Shown: positions 46,469-57,297 of the stretch, piece by piece
Layout of the letters: each line of letters starts with the position of its first letter
Numbering within the stretch: the stretch's first letter is position 1
From: Coffea arabica
Taxonomy: Eukaryota; Streptophyta; Magnoliopsida; Gentianales; Rubiaceae
DNA: 64,000 nucleotides
Assembly: GCF_036785885.1 (NCBI RefSeq)
Contig: NC_092320.1
Span: 20,895,557-20,959,556 of the forward strand
Direction of reading: 5' to 3'
The notes under the pieces: generated by a model
The model's input: the letters and a program-made list of their open reading frames with translations, nothing else
Database searches by the model: none
Told to the model about the DNA's origin: nothing
Translations under genes and position numbers: made by a program

Positions 46469-46979
46469 CTTCAATATCAATATCAAGTGCTAGACTTGGC
46501 TCCATATTCCTCTGCATCAACAAAATGAAGTTAGTGGTAAAAAAAAAAAAAAAAAACCTTAAACCTAATAGAAGATACACAGGAAAGACGAGTACACTAA
46601 GTAAATAGAGTCATTAGTACAACAGAAGGAATGAGTCAGACAACTACTGCCATCGTAAGAGGAAAGAGATTATATAAAAAAAAATCTCTGAATCAACAAT
46701 GCTTTACTTTTTAATAATAAGTTCCCAACAGGTCAATCTATGTGCCACTGAACTTGAGATCCAACACATGAAAAATGATCACCATATCTTATCTAGCACA
46801 ATGCAACAAATGAATGACACCAACACCACACTAGCTTAGAGTGATTAGCAATTCCTCAAACTGGAAAAGAGGGGTTAGGGATTACTTAAAAATCCAGGGC
46901 CTAACCCAGAAAGAAAAAAGGAAGAAGTTCAAACTGCAAACTATTAAAGTTGGAAACAGCACAAAGAGGGAGAGAAAGG

Positions 46980-47525
46980 ATCACAGATCTGAAGCTTCTA
47001 GCAACTTTACTGCCAGCTTCTGATAGATTTTCCACTTTGAAATGAAATATTAAAATCTTCTCCTTTCTTAAAACTAAAACTTAAAAATCAGTACATGGGT
47101 TTGTACAGATAGGAGGCAGAGAAAACATTTGATGAATTATCTTAACAAAGTCATACCTCAGTGTTGATACCTTGCCTACATCCATGCTCCTTATCCCTTC
47201 ATAAGTTTTAGGTCCACAAATCTGAAGCTTCTAACCACTTTTCTGACAGCTTCTGATTGGTTTTCCACTTTGACAATAAAATATTAAAATTCTTCTCTTT
47301 TCACAAAATATTAAAATTCTTCTCTTTTCACAAATCTGAAGCTTCTAACCACTTTTCTGACAGCTTCTGATCGGTTTTCCGCTTTGACAATAATATTTTT
47401 AAATAAGTTTATGGGCTTATACAGATAAGAGGCAGAGAAAACAGTTGATGTATTCTCGGAACAAGTCATGCCCAGTATTGATGCCTTGCTTACATCCATG
47501 CTTCTTATCCTTCATAAATTTTATT
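46980..47525. repeat. intronic tandem duplication in TFIIIC5
   Basis: Units containing TCTGAAGCTTCTAACCACTT, CTGACAGCTTCTGAT, TTTTCCACTTTGA and ATATTAAAATTCTTC recur at about 46984, 47220 and 47334. The longer unit also includes CAGATA(G/A)GAGGCAGAGAAAAC and CTTACATCCATGCTTCTTATCC (47108-47205 and 47420-47515). Copies have diverged noticeably. It lies in the intron between exons 5 and 6 of the pseudogene. Confidence 0.7.
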
Positions 47526-50500
47526 AACTATTTAGACTATCCGACTACCAATTTTCCAAGAATCCCTTTCATGGGTATATTAAAAAAGAAAAAAAATCTC
47601 GAATCACCCATCATCTGATATAAATAATAAAGGTATCAGCAGCCAGCTTGTGCCAGCATCTATTATTGCTGAAGTATTTAGTAAATATTAGGACTAGGCA
47701 AAAAGCAGTTGCTCTTCCTTTTAAAGCAAGCATTGATACTTGTGCAACTTTTCAACCTACAAAAACGTGGTTCACATGCAAATAGAAGATGAACATCAAA
47801 ATCAGATATAATCATCCTTGGAAAGATTAGGCTACCTCCTGATGATGCTGGTTCATATCCTCTTGTTTTGTTTTCGAGCTGCTATGCATACATGGTTTTA
47901 ACCTGCAATGCAATTTGACTTGAATTATGCCAACTTCTAAGTTCATTCCTCCTCAGATTGCATGCGCATGTGATGTCAGACATCCAAACAATTTCAAACT
48001 CATGGTGATCTTCAAAAGCCATAAGACGAAAGGGTACAGTAACTGTTAAAATTTGGACTTAAAAGCAACAAAAGAAACCTATTAGAAGAAATCCCTTTCA
48101 TAGTTAACTTTATCGGCAATTGAGGAATTCACTCATCCTGTAATAGTTAAGTAGTGTTAAGTGAAAGATGTGGAGGAAGTAAAAATAAAAAGCTGCAGGT
48201 AATAATGCAGAAAATAATCTTAATGAGAGAAGTCAGGCCTAAAACCATTTAGAAACAAAACAAAATCTGGTGGAAATCGAAATCATGAGAAACTTGTACT
48301 TTTAAAGGAATCACAAGTTTTAGTGGTCCCTTGAATATGCTTTAGAAGAAACACGTTTTTCTTTTTTGAATGTTATATTCACGGCGTTCTACATACTTTA
48401 TTATGGATCAGAACCTCCCACTGGCAACACGATGACAATTCTGTGTCCATAGATTTATGGAATGATACCAATGTGGAACATACTGAACCATTTTTCTGCA
48501 GTATCTTCACTGTATAATTTTTGTACAATAAGCACATCAAATACGTAGAATTAAAAAGTTTCTAATGCACAACTTTCTGCCTCGCTGACTCAAGTTCCTC
48601 CACTATTAAGCAATAAGGCTCCTTCCCAGTTACAATAAGTACTCAGATGACAAGCCTTTTCATTGACATCAACACGTGCTAAAATGCAGGACATGAAAAC
48701 ATGTTGCATCTACAAATGATGTATAGGTAAACAGCTAAAAGGTGACATCTTACACTATTTTTTCTGGTCTATCCTTCAGCGAGAACAGCGGTGGTACTAG
48801 GATCATCAAATCATCCTGATCAACATCCATAAGGCCACCCTTCTCTACTAATTATGCATAAAAGAAGATCAAGCTGAATAAGAACTGAAAATCAAGTTAA
48901 ATAAGAAAACAGTTTTATCTAATTTACTTCAAATTCTGATAAAATAAAGTAAGCCTGACCAAATTCAGCCCAATTTCTCTTCTTTCGTCTGGCAACGTCA
49001 GCATGCTGGTAATCCACCATTCCTAAAAAAGCATGTATACAATAAAGAGAAATGTCATGTCATCCTAGGTGATAGATACAGAGGAATTGAAAAAATCAAA
49101 ACAACATGAATGAACTTTCAAACCATTAAAATGATAAGCTTCTCCTATGCAAGCAACAATATCAGCAGAAAGATGTTCTTGCCGTTCCTCAACAACCTGG
49201 GACTCAGCTTCTGCTGTAGTTTCTATCGATCCAGAACAGGATTCATGTTGTTCAAGACTAACAGGATCAGCAGAAGAACTGCTTGATACCCTCTTTCTAA
49301 GCTCAGGATCTTGGGCATTGCTTACTCTGTCCTTTGATATTCTCAATAAAAAATTGTTGCAAGTATGAAGTTCTCCAAAGGCAGGGTGTGAATACGGATC
49401 TTCTGGGTGGAAGTGGAGTTCCAACTTATTTGACTCTGAACTACGAGCCTGAAACAAAGCCAAGAGGGCATTTCACATGCAAGCCAAAAATTCTAACCAT
49501 TTAGGAATATACTAAAGGTTCAAATTTTAAGCAGAAGTTGACAACTTCAAGAATACCAAAAGCAATACCAACTCTCACTATTCGAGGTAAGCAGGGTGGA
49601 CCATTCTTCTCTACTTGGTAATTTGTCAAATTCTTGATATTCCAATGAGATAAAAATATCACAAAAAAAAAAGCCGCTATCCTTGCCAACTCTAATATCT
49701 CTTTATAGAGCAATGGATCAACTAATCAACTAAGGAAAGAAAATAAGAGACAATAAGCAAAGAGCCTGAAATTCCTCTTCCAAATACAGATTAAACCTAT
49801 GTTACGCATACTCAGGGATGGGAGTCCCACTGCTCATTGCTGGTATTTGTTAGAAAAAAGAATGCAGTCAGTTGAGTCCTCCAATAACTCCAAATCATCC
49901 CCAAGTATTGTTTCATACTGAGTGGTGGACACCGACATGTTTTACAGGAAAACTAGAGCATTCTACCTGGGCAAAAGCACAAAGAAACTTCCATGAACAC
50001 ATAGGCTCTAATAAGAAACAAGGCATTAGCATTCCCACTGTAAGATAATGAGCCAATTTTCGGATAGTTCCCAAGAACCTAAAACTGTTGAGGTCCTTGC
50101 CATATTGTGAACCTTAATGTGGCTTAACCAAAATAACCAATGAAGCTTCAAAGCAATTAATCAATCTAGTGCTTCCTCAATGCAATCTGATCTAGCATAT
50201 ATTCCACTGTTAATAAGTTCTGAGTCCAGTTTATTGAAGTCCAGGAACCCACCATCAGAATCAACATCCATCAATAAAAGCAAACTGATCATCGAATAGA
50301 TTCCCAGGAGAAAGACATTAAACCCAACTAATCTGTTTCATCTCATTACCTCTACACTGGTGAATAACTAGTCTGTTTCATCCTTCTACAACAACTGAAC
50401 TTTTGAAGAAAACGAATCAAATGTTCAAATATATTCAACAGTTATCATGAATGCGTGCTGTTGAGTACTAAACAGAAGGCCTACAAATCCATGCCTTATG

Positions 50501-51178
50501 GAGTCGAAGTAGAGCAACCTATACCATTAACTAACTTTATCCCTCGAGCTAGCCCAGTAGCCATTTTATTATCTTTGCAAAAACTTTAACACTTGGGGAA
50601 CAATAATTTTACCACTTGAACCAACCATATCACAACAATCAATTACAATAACAGACATAAATAATCAAACTTGTTAAGAATGTTCATCACAAAATCAATT
50701 GCGAATTCAAATACAGGACAGACCCAGAACACTATCATGAAAACGCAACGTAGAATTCCTAAATAACCAAAAAAAAATATTGTACATATCAAGATTACAA
50801 GTACCAAGCAGAACAAAATACGCATTCAGAGTGTGTATATTTGTGATTTAAACAGAATACTAACATGCCAATTGAATAATAGGACGATCCCAGAACACTA
50901 TCATGACAACACGCAACGTAGTATTGTTAAATAACCAAAAAAAAATAATGTAATTATCAATGCTAGTAATAACAAGTAGAACAAAAAAAACGCACAATCA
51001 AGTGTGTGAGTGCGTGTTTTTTGTAGTTTAAAGACTGAACCTTGGCAATGGCTTCAGTGCCGCCGAGAGTCTCGACGGCGCGGGCGATGGAAGAAGGGTA
51101 AGCCGGGTAGTTTACAGCGAAGGCCGCCGTGTTGGCGGGCCAATTGCCTGAGATTGTACCGTCTTTTATGATTCCCAT

Positions 51179-51754
51179 TGCTATTTGCTGTGGCAGTTTG
51201 CCCTTTGCTGCAGCTGCAACAGCTAACGGCTAACAAAAATCAACAATTGCACACTATATCTATTTAGAAGTTAAAGCTCGTGACTTTTTACCAGACCTTT
51301 TACCAGAAGTTGTCAAAACATATTAGCTTCTTAATTTTGAATTTGGAATCGTTTCGGAGTGATGAAAGCTGATAAGTTTCTTGGCATAAGTGTAACTTGA
51401 ACATGCAAGAGAGGAGTATTAGTAAGCCTGGTCTTTAAACTTAAATTTTAGCACTTCATTGTTGATAAATAAAAGGAGTTAATTCTTGGTATGAGAAGAA
51501 ATGTAAAGAATGAATCGAGTCAAGGGATCAACACAGGAAACGGGTAAACCTGTTGAACTAAAATTGTTGCAGAATGGCAAGGGCCTTTTTGTTGATTGTT
51601 GAATGCTCTTCAACTCTGTACCATTGGGTAAACAAAGTATAGTCACAGGCGAAGGAAGTGAAAACCAACAAACTATTTCTTTTCTGTATCCTTTTCTTAA
51701 CTAATCTAAAACTGTAACTATCGCCCAATCCAAAAAATAAAAAAAAAATAAAAA
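51179..51754. other. upstream flank of TFIIIC5 pseudogene, to the MADS-B block
   Basis: About 580 bp without a gene. It includes the presumed promoter of the TFIIIC5 copy on - and ends in an A-rich run (51733-51752) at the border of duplicated block B. No element is recognised. Confidence 0.4.
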
Positions 51755-51777
51755 AATCTACAGAAACTAAGAAGGTT

Positions 51778-52206
51778 TCATCGAATCAGCCCCTGAATCC
51801 TCTCTCTAGCCGCCAGCAACTGCTCTTTCATGTGCAGTAATTCCTCGATTTCAGCACAACCATCCACGTCTATCCCATCCAACCACTCCCTCAAACCATT
51901 GCTGGTACTTGCACAAAAAGCATTCGCATCCTTCCCACCTTTCTTGAAATCGAACCCATTAAATGTAGCACCACCGGAAGCAGGGCCGGTACCCTTGTTC
52001 AGAGCATTATCGAACAACGATATATCTCCCATCGTGTAGGGATTCCCGGCCGGCGAGAAGACAATCACGGCAACGTTGGCCCCAATTTTGGCTTGCAATT
52101 CTCGAACTTTCTTGAAAAGACCCTTGCGTCTTTTCGAGAATGTTACCATTCGGGATGATTCCTTTTCAATTTTTTTGATTTCTATCTTCTTCTTTCCGGA
52201 GCCCAT
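51778..52206 (-). CDS. type I (M-alpha, AGL62-like) MADS-box protein, copy B
   Basis: Intronless ORF of 142 codons from ATG at 52206 (a longer reading from a GTG upstream is not needed, because copy A begins at the same ATG). It has the same MADS domain as copy A, with the changes G to R in KKVRELQ and V to I in GDISLF. Further changes are E to K, R to K, N to D, T to A, I to L and T to R, eight in all and mostly outside the DNA-binding helix. No lesions. TATA-like box and about 1.7 kb of upstream DNA are shared with copy A. Immediate neighbours are the TFIIIC5 pseudogene, same strand, and a solo LTR. Confidence 0.9.
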   Translation of the reverse strand: MGSGKKKIEIKKIEKESSRMVTFSKRRKGLFKKVRELQAKIGANVAVIVFSPAGNPYTMGDISLFDNALNKGTGPASGGATFNGFDFKKGGKDANAFCASTSNGLREWLDGIDVDGCAEIEELLHMKEQLLAARERIQGLIR

Positions 52207-52335
52207 CCTTGTTTGCACGATATCCTCCGTGGGTTTTTTTTTCTCCTGCCTCCTTGACGTGATAATTCAGTCGCTCTGCAATTTCTTATTAGGGAGTAAT
52301 CTGAATCTGTTTAACGATCAGTAGGGTACTGATAA

Positions 52336-52342
52336 TTATATA
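52336..52342 (-). promoter_or_regulatory. TATA-like box of MADS copy B
   Basis: On the - strand TATATAA in the same context as in copy A, about 130 bp upstream of the ATG. Its conservation between copies is expected from the recent duplication and is not independent evidence. Confidence 0.45.
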
Positions 52343-52852
52343 AAGGAAACAGCTATCAGAAAAAGGAAAGTCCCGCGTGGAAGCAGAGGTGATTTCCTAA
52401 TTCGTCTCGGCAGCCGCGGGAAATTCACAAATTAGACCGTTGATATATTAAGTCGGGTCTTGATTTTTATTTAATTTAAATAAACAAATTAATTAATTAA
52501 TTATTAAAAAAAAGGATAGAGACTGAGAGACGGGAAAGAAAGAACAAAAATGTCTCATATGGGTCATATAGCTGGACGGAGATTGACACGCTTCTTTTTC
52601 TTCAATGCTTTTTTTTTCCATAACCTAATATTAAAATTCTTTACCTTCATATGAGTGAAAAATTCTAATACTTCATTTCTTGTCAAGCGTCAAAGCTTGG
52701 ACTCACCCAATATCTAGTTTGGCTAGGATGAAAAAGAAAGGATCTATAAATTAGGTTATGTAAAAAAGAATTTTAAAAATTTCCTTTTTTCGTGTGTGGG
52801 ATTATCGTATAAGCCTTAGATAGAAACTATAAGTATAAACTTAATTCTTCTT

Positions 52853-53037
52853 CCTTTTTTTTTACACTTTTAATTTTTTTTCCCAATAGAAAATGATGGA
52901 ACTTAAGAAACGGGAGAGTGGGTAGAGAGATTTGAATCTAAGACCTCTAGTTAAGCATAAAACTTAGTTCTTAAATAAGAATAATTTAGAAATTATTCTT
53001 ACAATCTCTCCCACCTTAACACCCAACCCTCCCCCTA
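52853..53037 (-). mobile_element. SINE, long copy, within duplicated block B
   Basis: Counterpart of 31793-31990, with head AGGGGGAGGGTTGGGTG on the - strand, internal GGTCTTAGATTCAAATC and an A tail. Here the head is closer to that of the insert at 18098. Confidence 0.5.
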
Positions 53038-53829
53038 TTAATATATATATATAGATATATATTAGATTATATGTGATTTAGGTGTATTAACAAGTGCTCA
53101 TGGGGTACTTGTTAGAAATATTAAAAAAGCCTTAATTTATAAATACTTTATATTTCTTATGTTTTATAGGGAATTCAATCAGTTGTTTAATACAAATAAA
53201 AAAAATAATAGAAACTCACTATCAAATTAATTATTAGTAGTGTAAAATAATGATATACATATTGTATACCAAATTTGAGGCTAATTATGCAAAAGAGAAC
53301 AAGTATATGAGATATTAGTGACATGAATGAATTAAACAAAATAAAGAAGAAGAAAGATAAATTTAATTAAAATTCATTTTACCCATTCAATACAATTTCA
53401 ATCTAATTGGCACCTCATTTCATTATAAGCCCTTAACATTATTATATAAAATTTAGAGAAATACAATAATTCAAAATCAAAATATTGAGAATCAAAAGTG
53501 CAAATTCAAAGTTATTGACTAATGGTATTTAGAGGTTGAGTGTTAGTTATTCTTGAATTTCCATTAGTTACCCTAAATGTGCCTAAAATCAGGAATTTTA
53601 GGGACCATATTTACTTTAGATTAAATATTATGGGCCAATATAGTGCACAAGTCAAATATTAGAGACCAAAACTATGATTTTCTCTTATATGTATTCCTTT
53701 TCTTCTATCACCGTCGCAAAGAAGCGTGGATTCATTGCAAGTTGTCAAAAGTAAGTTCAGTTAATAACAGACTTTTCAAATAAAATTCACGATATTGATG
53801 ATTAAATTATAAAATTCCCACCTTGAACT

Positions 53830-55142
53830 TGTTAGAATCCAAACACAGAACAAACAACTATTGAAATATTAAGTATATAACAATTTAATGATAAATAAGT
53901 CACAAGTATGAAAGATAAACGATACACAATATTTAACGTAGTTCTGCTCCACTATTGAGCCTACGTCCACGGAGAGAAACCCATTCTTTATTATGAGAGG
54001 AATACCCTATACAAGAATACAATTTGAATCCAAACCTAATCCTTATATACCATTTCTCATCTCCCAAGTACCCTCTCTCAGCACTCATGTATAAGACTAG
54101 GGATGGCAGCTGGGTGGGGTTGGGGCGGGGCTACAAACTCCCCCCGCCCTCGCCCCATCCCCCGTCCCCCGCTCCCCCCGCCCCGTCCCCGTTCCGCCCC
54201 GCTTCCCCCGCAGGTGCCCTAGTAGGACTAATAAAAATTTGTTATATAATTTTATTGTGGTTAAATTTTAGCAAATAATCAAGTACTAAAATATCAACAC
54301 ATCATCAAATTATTATTCATTATAATTTTACAATTGAAACTTATAAAAAAAATCAAATAAAAATTATTTGAATACAATCCAACATGATGAAATAAATATA
54401 ACTAAAGTAGTCAAGTTTTCACTTTTGGCACAAATACAATCACTAATTCATTATTGTGCTTGTGCTTTTTTTAAGAAAAAAATGTTATTGTATTTTGTGT
54501 AATTAGGGATTTAGTATAAATGTATTAGTAAATTTAGTATAACCAATTAATAATTTGTTTTAGTACACATATATAATTATTAGTATAATTAATAATATCA
54601 ATTATAATATATATACTAATAGACATTATATAATACATATAACTAATAATATTATTATCATAAGTTTGTAACTGATTAAATTATATATTATATATATAAT
54701 TATATACATGTATTTTATATATTTAATTTTTTAAAGCGGGTGGCGGGCGGGGGTATACTCCCCCGCCCCGTTTCTAAGCGGGGCGGCCCCGCCCCACCCC
54801 CTTCCCCATTAGCCCCCCTCGAGGCGGGTGCCGTGGTCACTCGCCCCCATTGTCATCCCTATATAAGACTACATGTCGTCTCTTGTACGCTCTTATGTGT
54901 CTCTTGTGCAGTATATTAACCCACTTATTTATAGGAAACATTGTCTGGCCAAAACCCAAATAACAACAGAAAATCAATACTAATTCCTAAATTTGTACAG
55001 AATAGGAAATGACTTTTAAATCCTAAACAAAATAGGAAATTCCTTGGCTACTATTTCAAATAACTAAAACCAATTAAGAAACTAGTTACTTCCACACAAA
55101 ACAAGAAACCTATCTAAAAGAAATTAAGCCAATTTCCTAACA
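53830..55142. repeat. solo LTR (copia-type), interrupted by a MITE
   Basis: The sequence starts TGTTAGAATCCAAACAC and ends TTTCCTAACA, with the short inverted ends TGTTAG/CTAACA of an LTR. Without the nested MITE (54099-54861 and one target copy) it is about 540 bp. It includes TATAAATAAGTGGGTTAATA on the - strand, a possible TATA region, so the element probably lay on -. No internal retroelement sequence adjoins. The five flanking bases (GAACT and AAATT) do not match, which suggests later rearrangement at one side. Confidence 0.6.
54099..54861. mobile_element. MITE with very GC-rich ends, 9-bp target duplication
   Basis: Ends AGGGATGGCAGCTGGG and, inverted, TAGGGATGACAATGGGGG. Flanked by TATAAGACT at 54090-54098 and 54862-54870. 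Both ends carry blocks of nearly pure G/C (CCCCGCCCCGTCCCCG; GGGCGGCCCCGCCCC) while the middle 450 bp is strongly AT-rich. A 9-bp duplication fits the Mutator superfamily. There is no ORF except one forced by composition. The element at 12066 has the same plan. Confidence 0.75.
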
Positions 55143-56376
55143 AAATTGTTCTTTACTTTTGGTGCTTTGGGAATTCTAGAATATGATGCTTTATAGTGTG
55201 TTTCCTGATGCTAATCCAATGGTGAATGACTCAAGAATTGAGTATGTGATTTGCCATGGACGGTGTTTTTTGGACTTACCAAAGTGAGTCGGTCCTTTCC
55301 TTCCTTTTCTGACTATTGAAATTCCTGTATTTGGAAGTTTTCAGACTAAATTGGTGTTTTACATGTTATGTGATGGAATTTCTCTCTTTTTCCTTACCGT
55401 TTTAGTTTCGATATTGGGTCCAGGAACTAGACATTTTCTTTGTCATTATTCTACATTTAAAGTTTAGACACTTCAGTATTGGCTGATGCTTTGGGAGTTC
55501 AAAGAATGTGTGTCACAGTCGTTTTCAACCTTTATACAGAAATTACAAGCATTGTTTATTTCGAGTGGAATGACAGGTGTACATATCCTATAATACTTGC
55601 AATTTTTGTCATTCTAGACCATGGTTCAAAGCCGCGGTCACGGCCTGGACCATTCCACATCGGTCTCGGCATATCGGCCTCGGTCTCGGCGAGACGCGAA
55701 TTTTTAAAATATTTAATATTTTAAAATTTGTAAAAAATATGATAAACAAAAATAATTAAAAATTTTGTAAAAATAATAAAAAATCGAGTTGATTCGAGAT
55801 GACTCGGAGTGACTTGGTGAGACTCGGCCGTTTCAACCCTTCACGGTGACGTCTCGGCGAGTCACGTATCTCGGTATCGTTTCGTCGCGGTCTCGTCTCG
55901 GACTAAACCGAGACGGTGACAACTCGGCCGAGTGTTTGAACCATGTTCTAGACTGCATTCCATTCTCACTTAAAGTACGATTTGTCCGGCCACTTCTATA
56001 TTAAAAAGAAGCAGGAAAAAAAATAAATTAGAAGACAAAATCAGCCTTTTGAAATACATTTAATCAAGTTTAAAGATTTGTTTCTTTTCTGTTTTTATAG
56101 GAAACCATGAATGTATCTTTTTGTTTTTTGTTGGTACTGATATCCTAAATGAATTGCCTCTCTTTTGCAGGAGACCTTCAATTTGATAGCTGCTCTCAGG
56201 TTGAATTTTGTGCGTCATCCCATAAGGCAAGCAAAACTTTGAATCTTAGGCGCTTAAGTTCATGCTGTACTTTAAGCACTCAACCACTGAATAACTGGCT
56301 TACTATCACAGATTCCCTCATTTCTTTTGTTTCTATAGAATGGAATGTTAGGGTGGTAATTTATATTAACCACTGG
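55143..56376 (+). other. stretch with unassigned exon-like segments
   Basis: Outside the MITE at 55620-55945, some segments look like exons but could not be joined. 55180-55283 is open, bounded by AG and GTGAGT, and reads YSVFPDANPMVND then EYVICHGRCFLDLPK. 55470-55570 is open in two frames. 56171-56230 after TTTTGCAG reads ETFNLIAALRLNFVRHPI. The phases of the first and last do not fit directly. I do not recognise a family. It may be the relic of a gene broken by transposons. Confidence 0.25.
55620..55945. mobile_element. CpG-rich hAT-type MITE, copy 1 (326 bp)
   Basis: Ends CATGGTTCAAAGCCGCGG and, inverted, CATGGTTCAAACACTCGG, flanked by TTCTAGAC at 55612-55619 and 55946-55953. The perfect 8-bp duplication fits the hAT superfamily. 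Near the ends lie many variants of CTCGGCGAGAC, CGAGTC and CGGCCGAG; the centre is AT-rich. No coding capacity. Related copy, in opposite orientation, at 62206. Confidence 0.85.
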
Positions 56377-56881
56377 TGAAAGCCATCACCTATTAAACCT
56401 AAAATCGATATGGCGATTATTAAGAAATAATTAACTGTAAAATAGCGGAAGCGTACCTGAATCCATATCGATAAACTTGATACTTGAATCCCTAGAGATT
56501 TGGGGTGGCCTTCCAGGTCAACAGGTATTCACCGATCCTTTGAGAGATGCCTTTAGTTTCTCTCTGGTATCTCTCCTGACGATGGGATATCAGGGAAGAG
56601 GTATTTTGTGGTATTAGAAAATACGACAACTAAAACGATGCCTATGACCTGGGGACCATAACCCTATTTATAGGTAACATTCCTGTTACCTTTGGAGCCC
56701 TATTTCAGCCCATCATTGAAATAGGAGCCCATAATTTTCTACACATAAAAGGGCCCACATCCTATTAGATACATTAAACCCAAACTATATTTGATCACTT
56801 TAATTGGGTTTAACCTTAATTGACAGTTTGCAATACATAATTATTCACATATAAGTCCAATGTTGGATTAAGGATCCAACA
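56377..56881 (-). repeat. copia 3' LTR, 505 bp
   Basis: On - it starts TGTTGGATCCTTAATCCAAC and ends GATGGCTTTCA, that is TG...CA. It contains CCTATAAATAGGGTTATGG, a good TATA box, at about 56660-56680. The polypurine tract directly precedes it. The sequence left of 56377 is ordinary DNA. Confidence 0.75.
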
Positions 56882-57297
56882 ATCTCCCACTTGGACTATA
56901 TGTGTAACCTTATAATTATGTTTTGCAATTAACCGTATGAGCTCAACTTTACTGTCATTATCACAATGTATCTGTAACCAATTCGGTCCATCAATTACAC
57001 CAATATAGGATCAAAGCGGCCTTTGTTACAATTTCGTAACTCGACCCATCAATGGTCACATATATCAATGCAATTGAATGACATGAATTATGATGTGGAT
57101 GTGTAGCATGAAAATTTCATGTAATGTGATCAAAACATGCCTAGCTATTTCCAACTGGTCTACCTTAAATTTTATGAGATCAAACCACACCAAAGTTAGA
57201 GTGCAAATAAATCCAGACTTTATTTATGCATAAAATATCCTTAAACCCTTAATAACTGAAAAAGTATCATAAGAGCATTTAAAATAACAAACTCCCA

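Larger units (their letters stand above)
43446..51178 (-). pseudogene. TFIIIC subunit 5 (GTF3C5/tau95-like), N-terminal half with lesions
   Basis: Exons read on the - strand: 51041-51178, 49124-49448, 48960-49022, 48754-48847, 47836-47902, 46469-46511, 45375-45545, 45157-45255, 43446-43514. The start is MGIIKDGTISGNWPANTAAF, then YPSSIARAVETLGGTEAIAK. Further blocks are LELHFHPEDPYSHPAFGEL, MDVDQDDLMILVPPLFSLK, IPKKVNWEKFIPEGSEQW, FNERPIWVKDSL, RAAYYFSTGPF, FWIRKGYDPRKDP and MDFRVPVPLRSYCEAN. These are the tau95 barrel and middle parts of the plant RNA polymerase III factor TFIIIC subunit that contacts the A box. Lesions: a one-base frameshift after SEQW (near 45489) and TAG at 45165-45167 in RKDP*SR. 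The last 200 or so residues were not found. Sequencing error could explain one lesion, hardly both. Confidence 0.8.
51755..53824. repeat. duplicated block, copy B
   Basis: Direct repeat of 30667-32804, in the same orientation and about 21.1 kb away. The left border is A-rich DNA, the right border lies 5 bp before a solo LTR (53830). Compared with copy A it lacks about 35 bp near 52579 and has a short (AT)n. Similarity is high over the gene and decreases only slightly in noncoding DNA. Confidence 0.9.

Noticed and set aside
52204..52218. Extended MADS-B start four codons upstream
   Set aside because: The upstream codon is GTG, not ATG, and copy A starts at the internal ATG.
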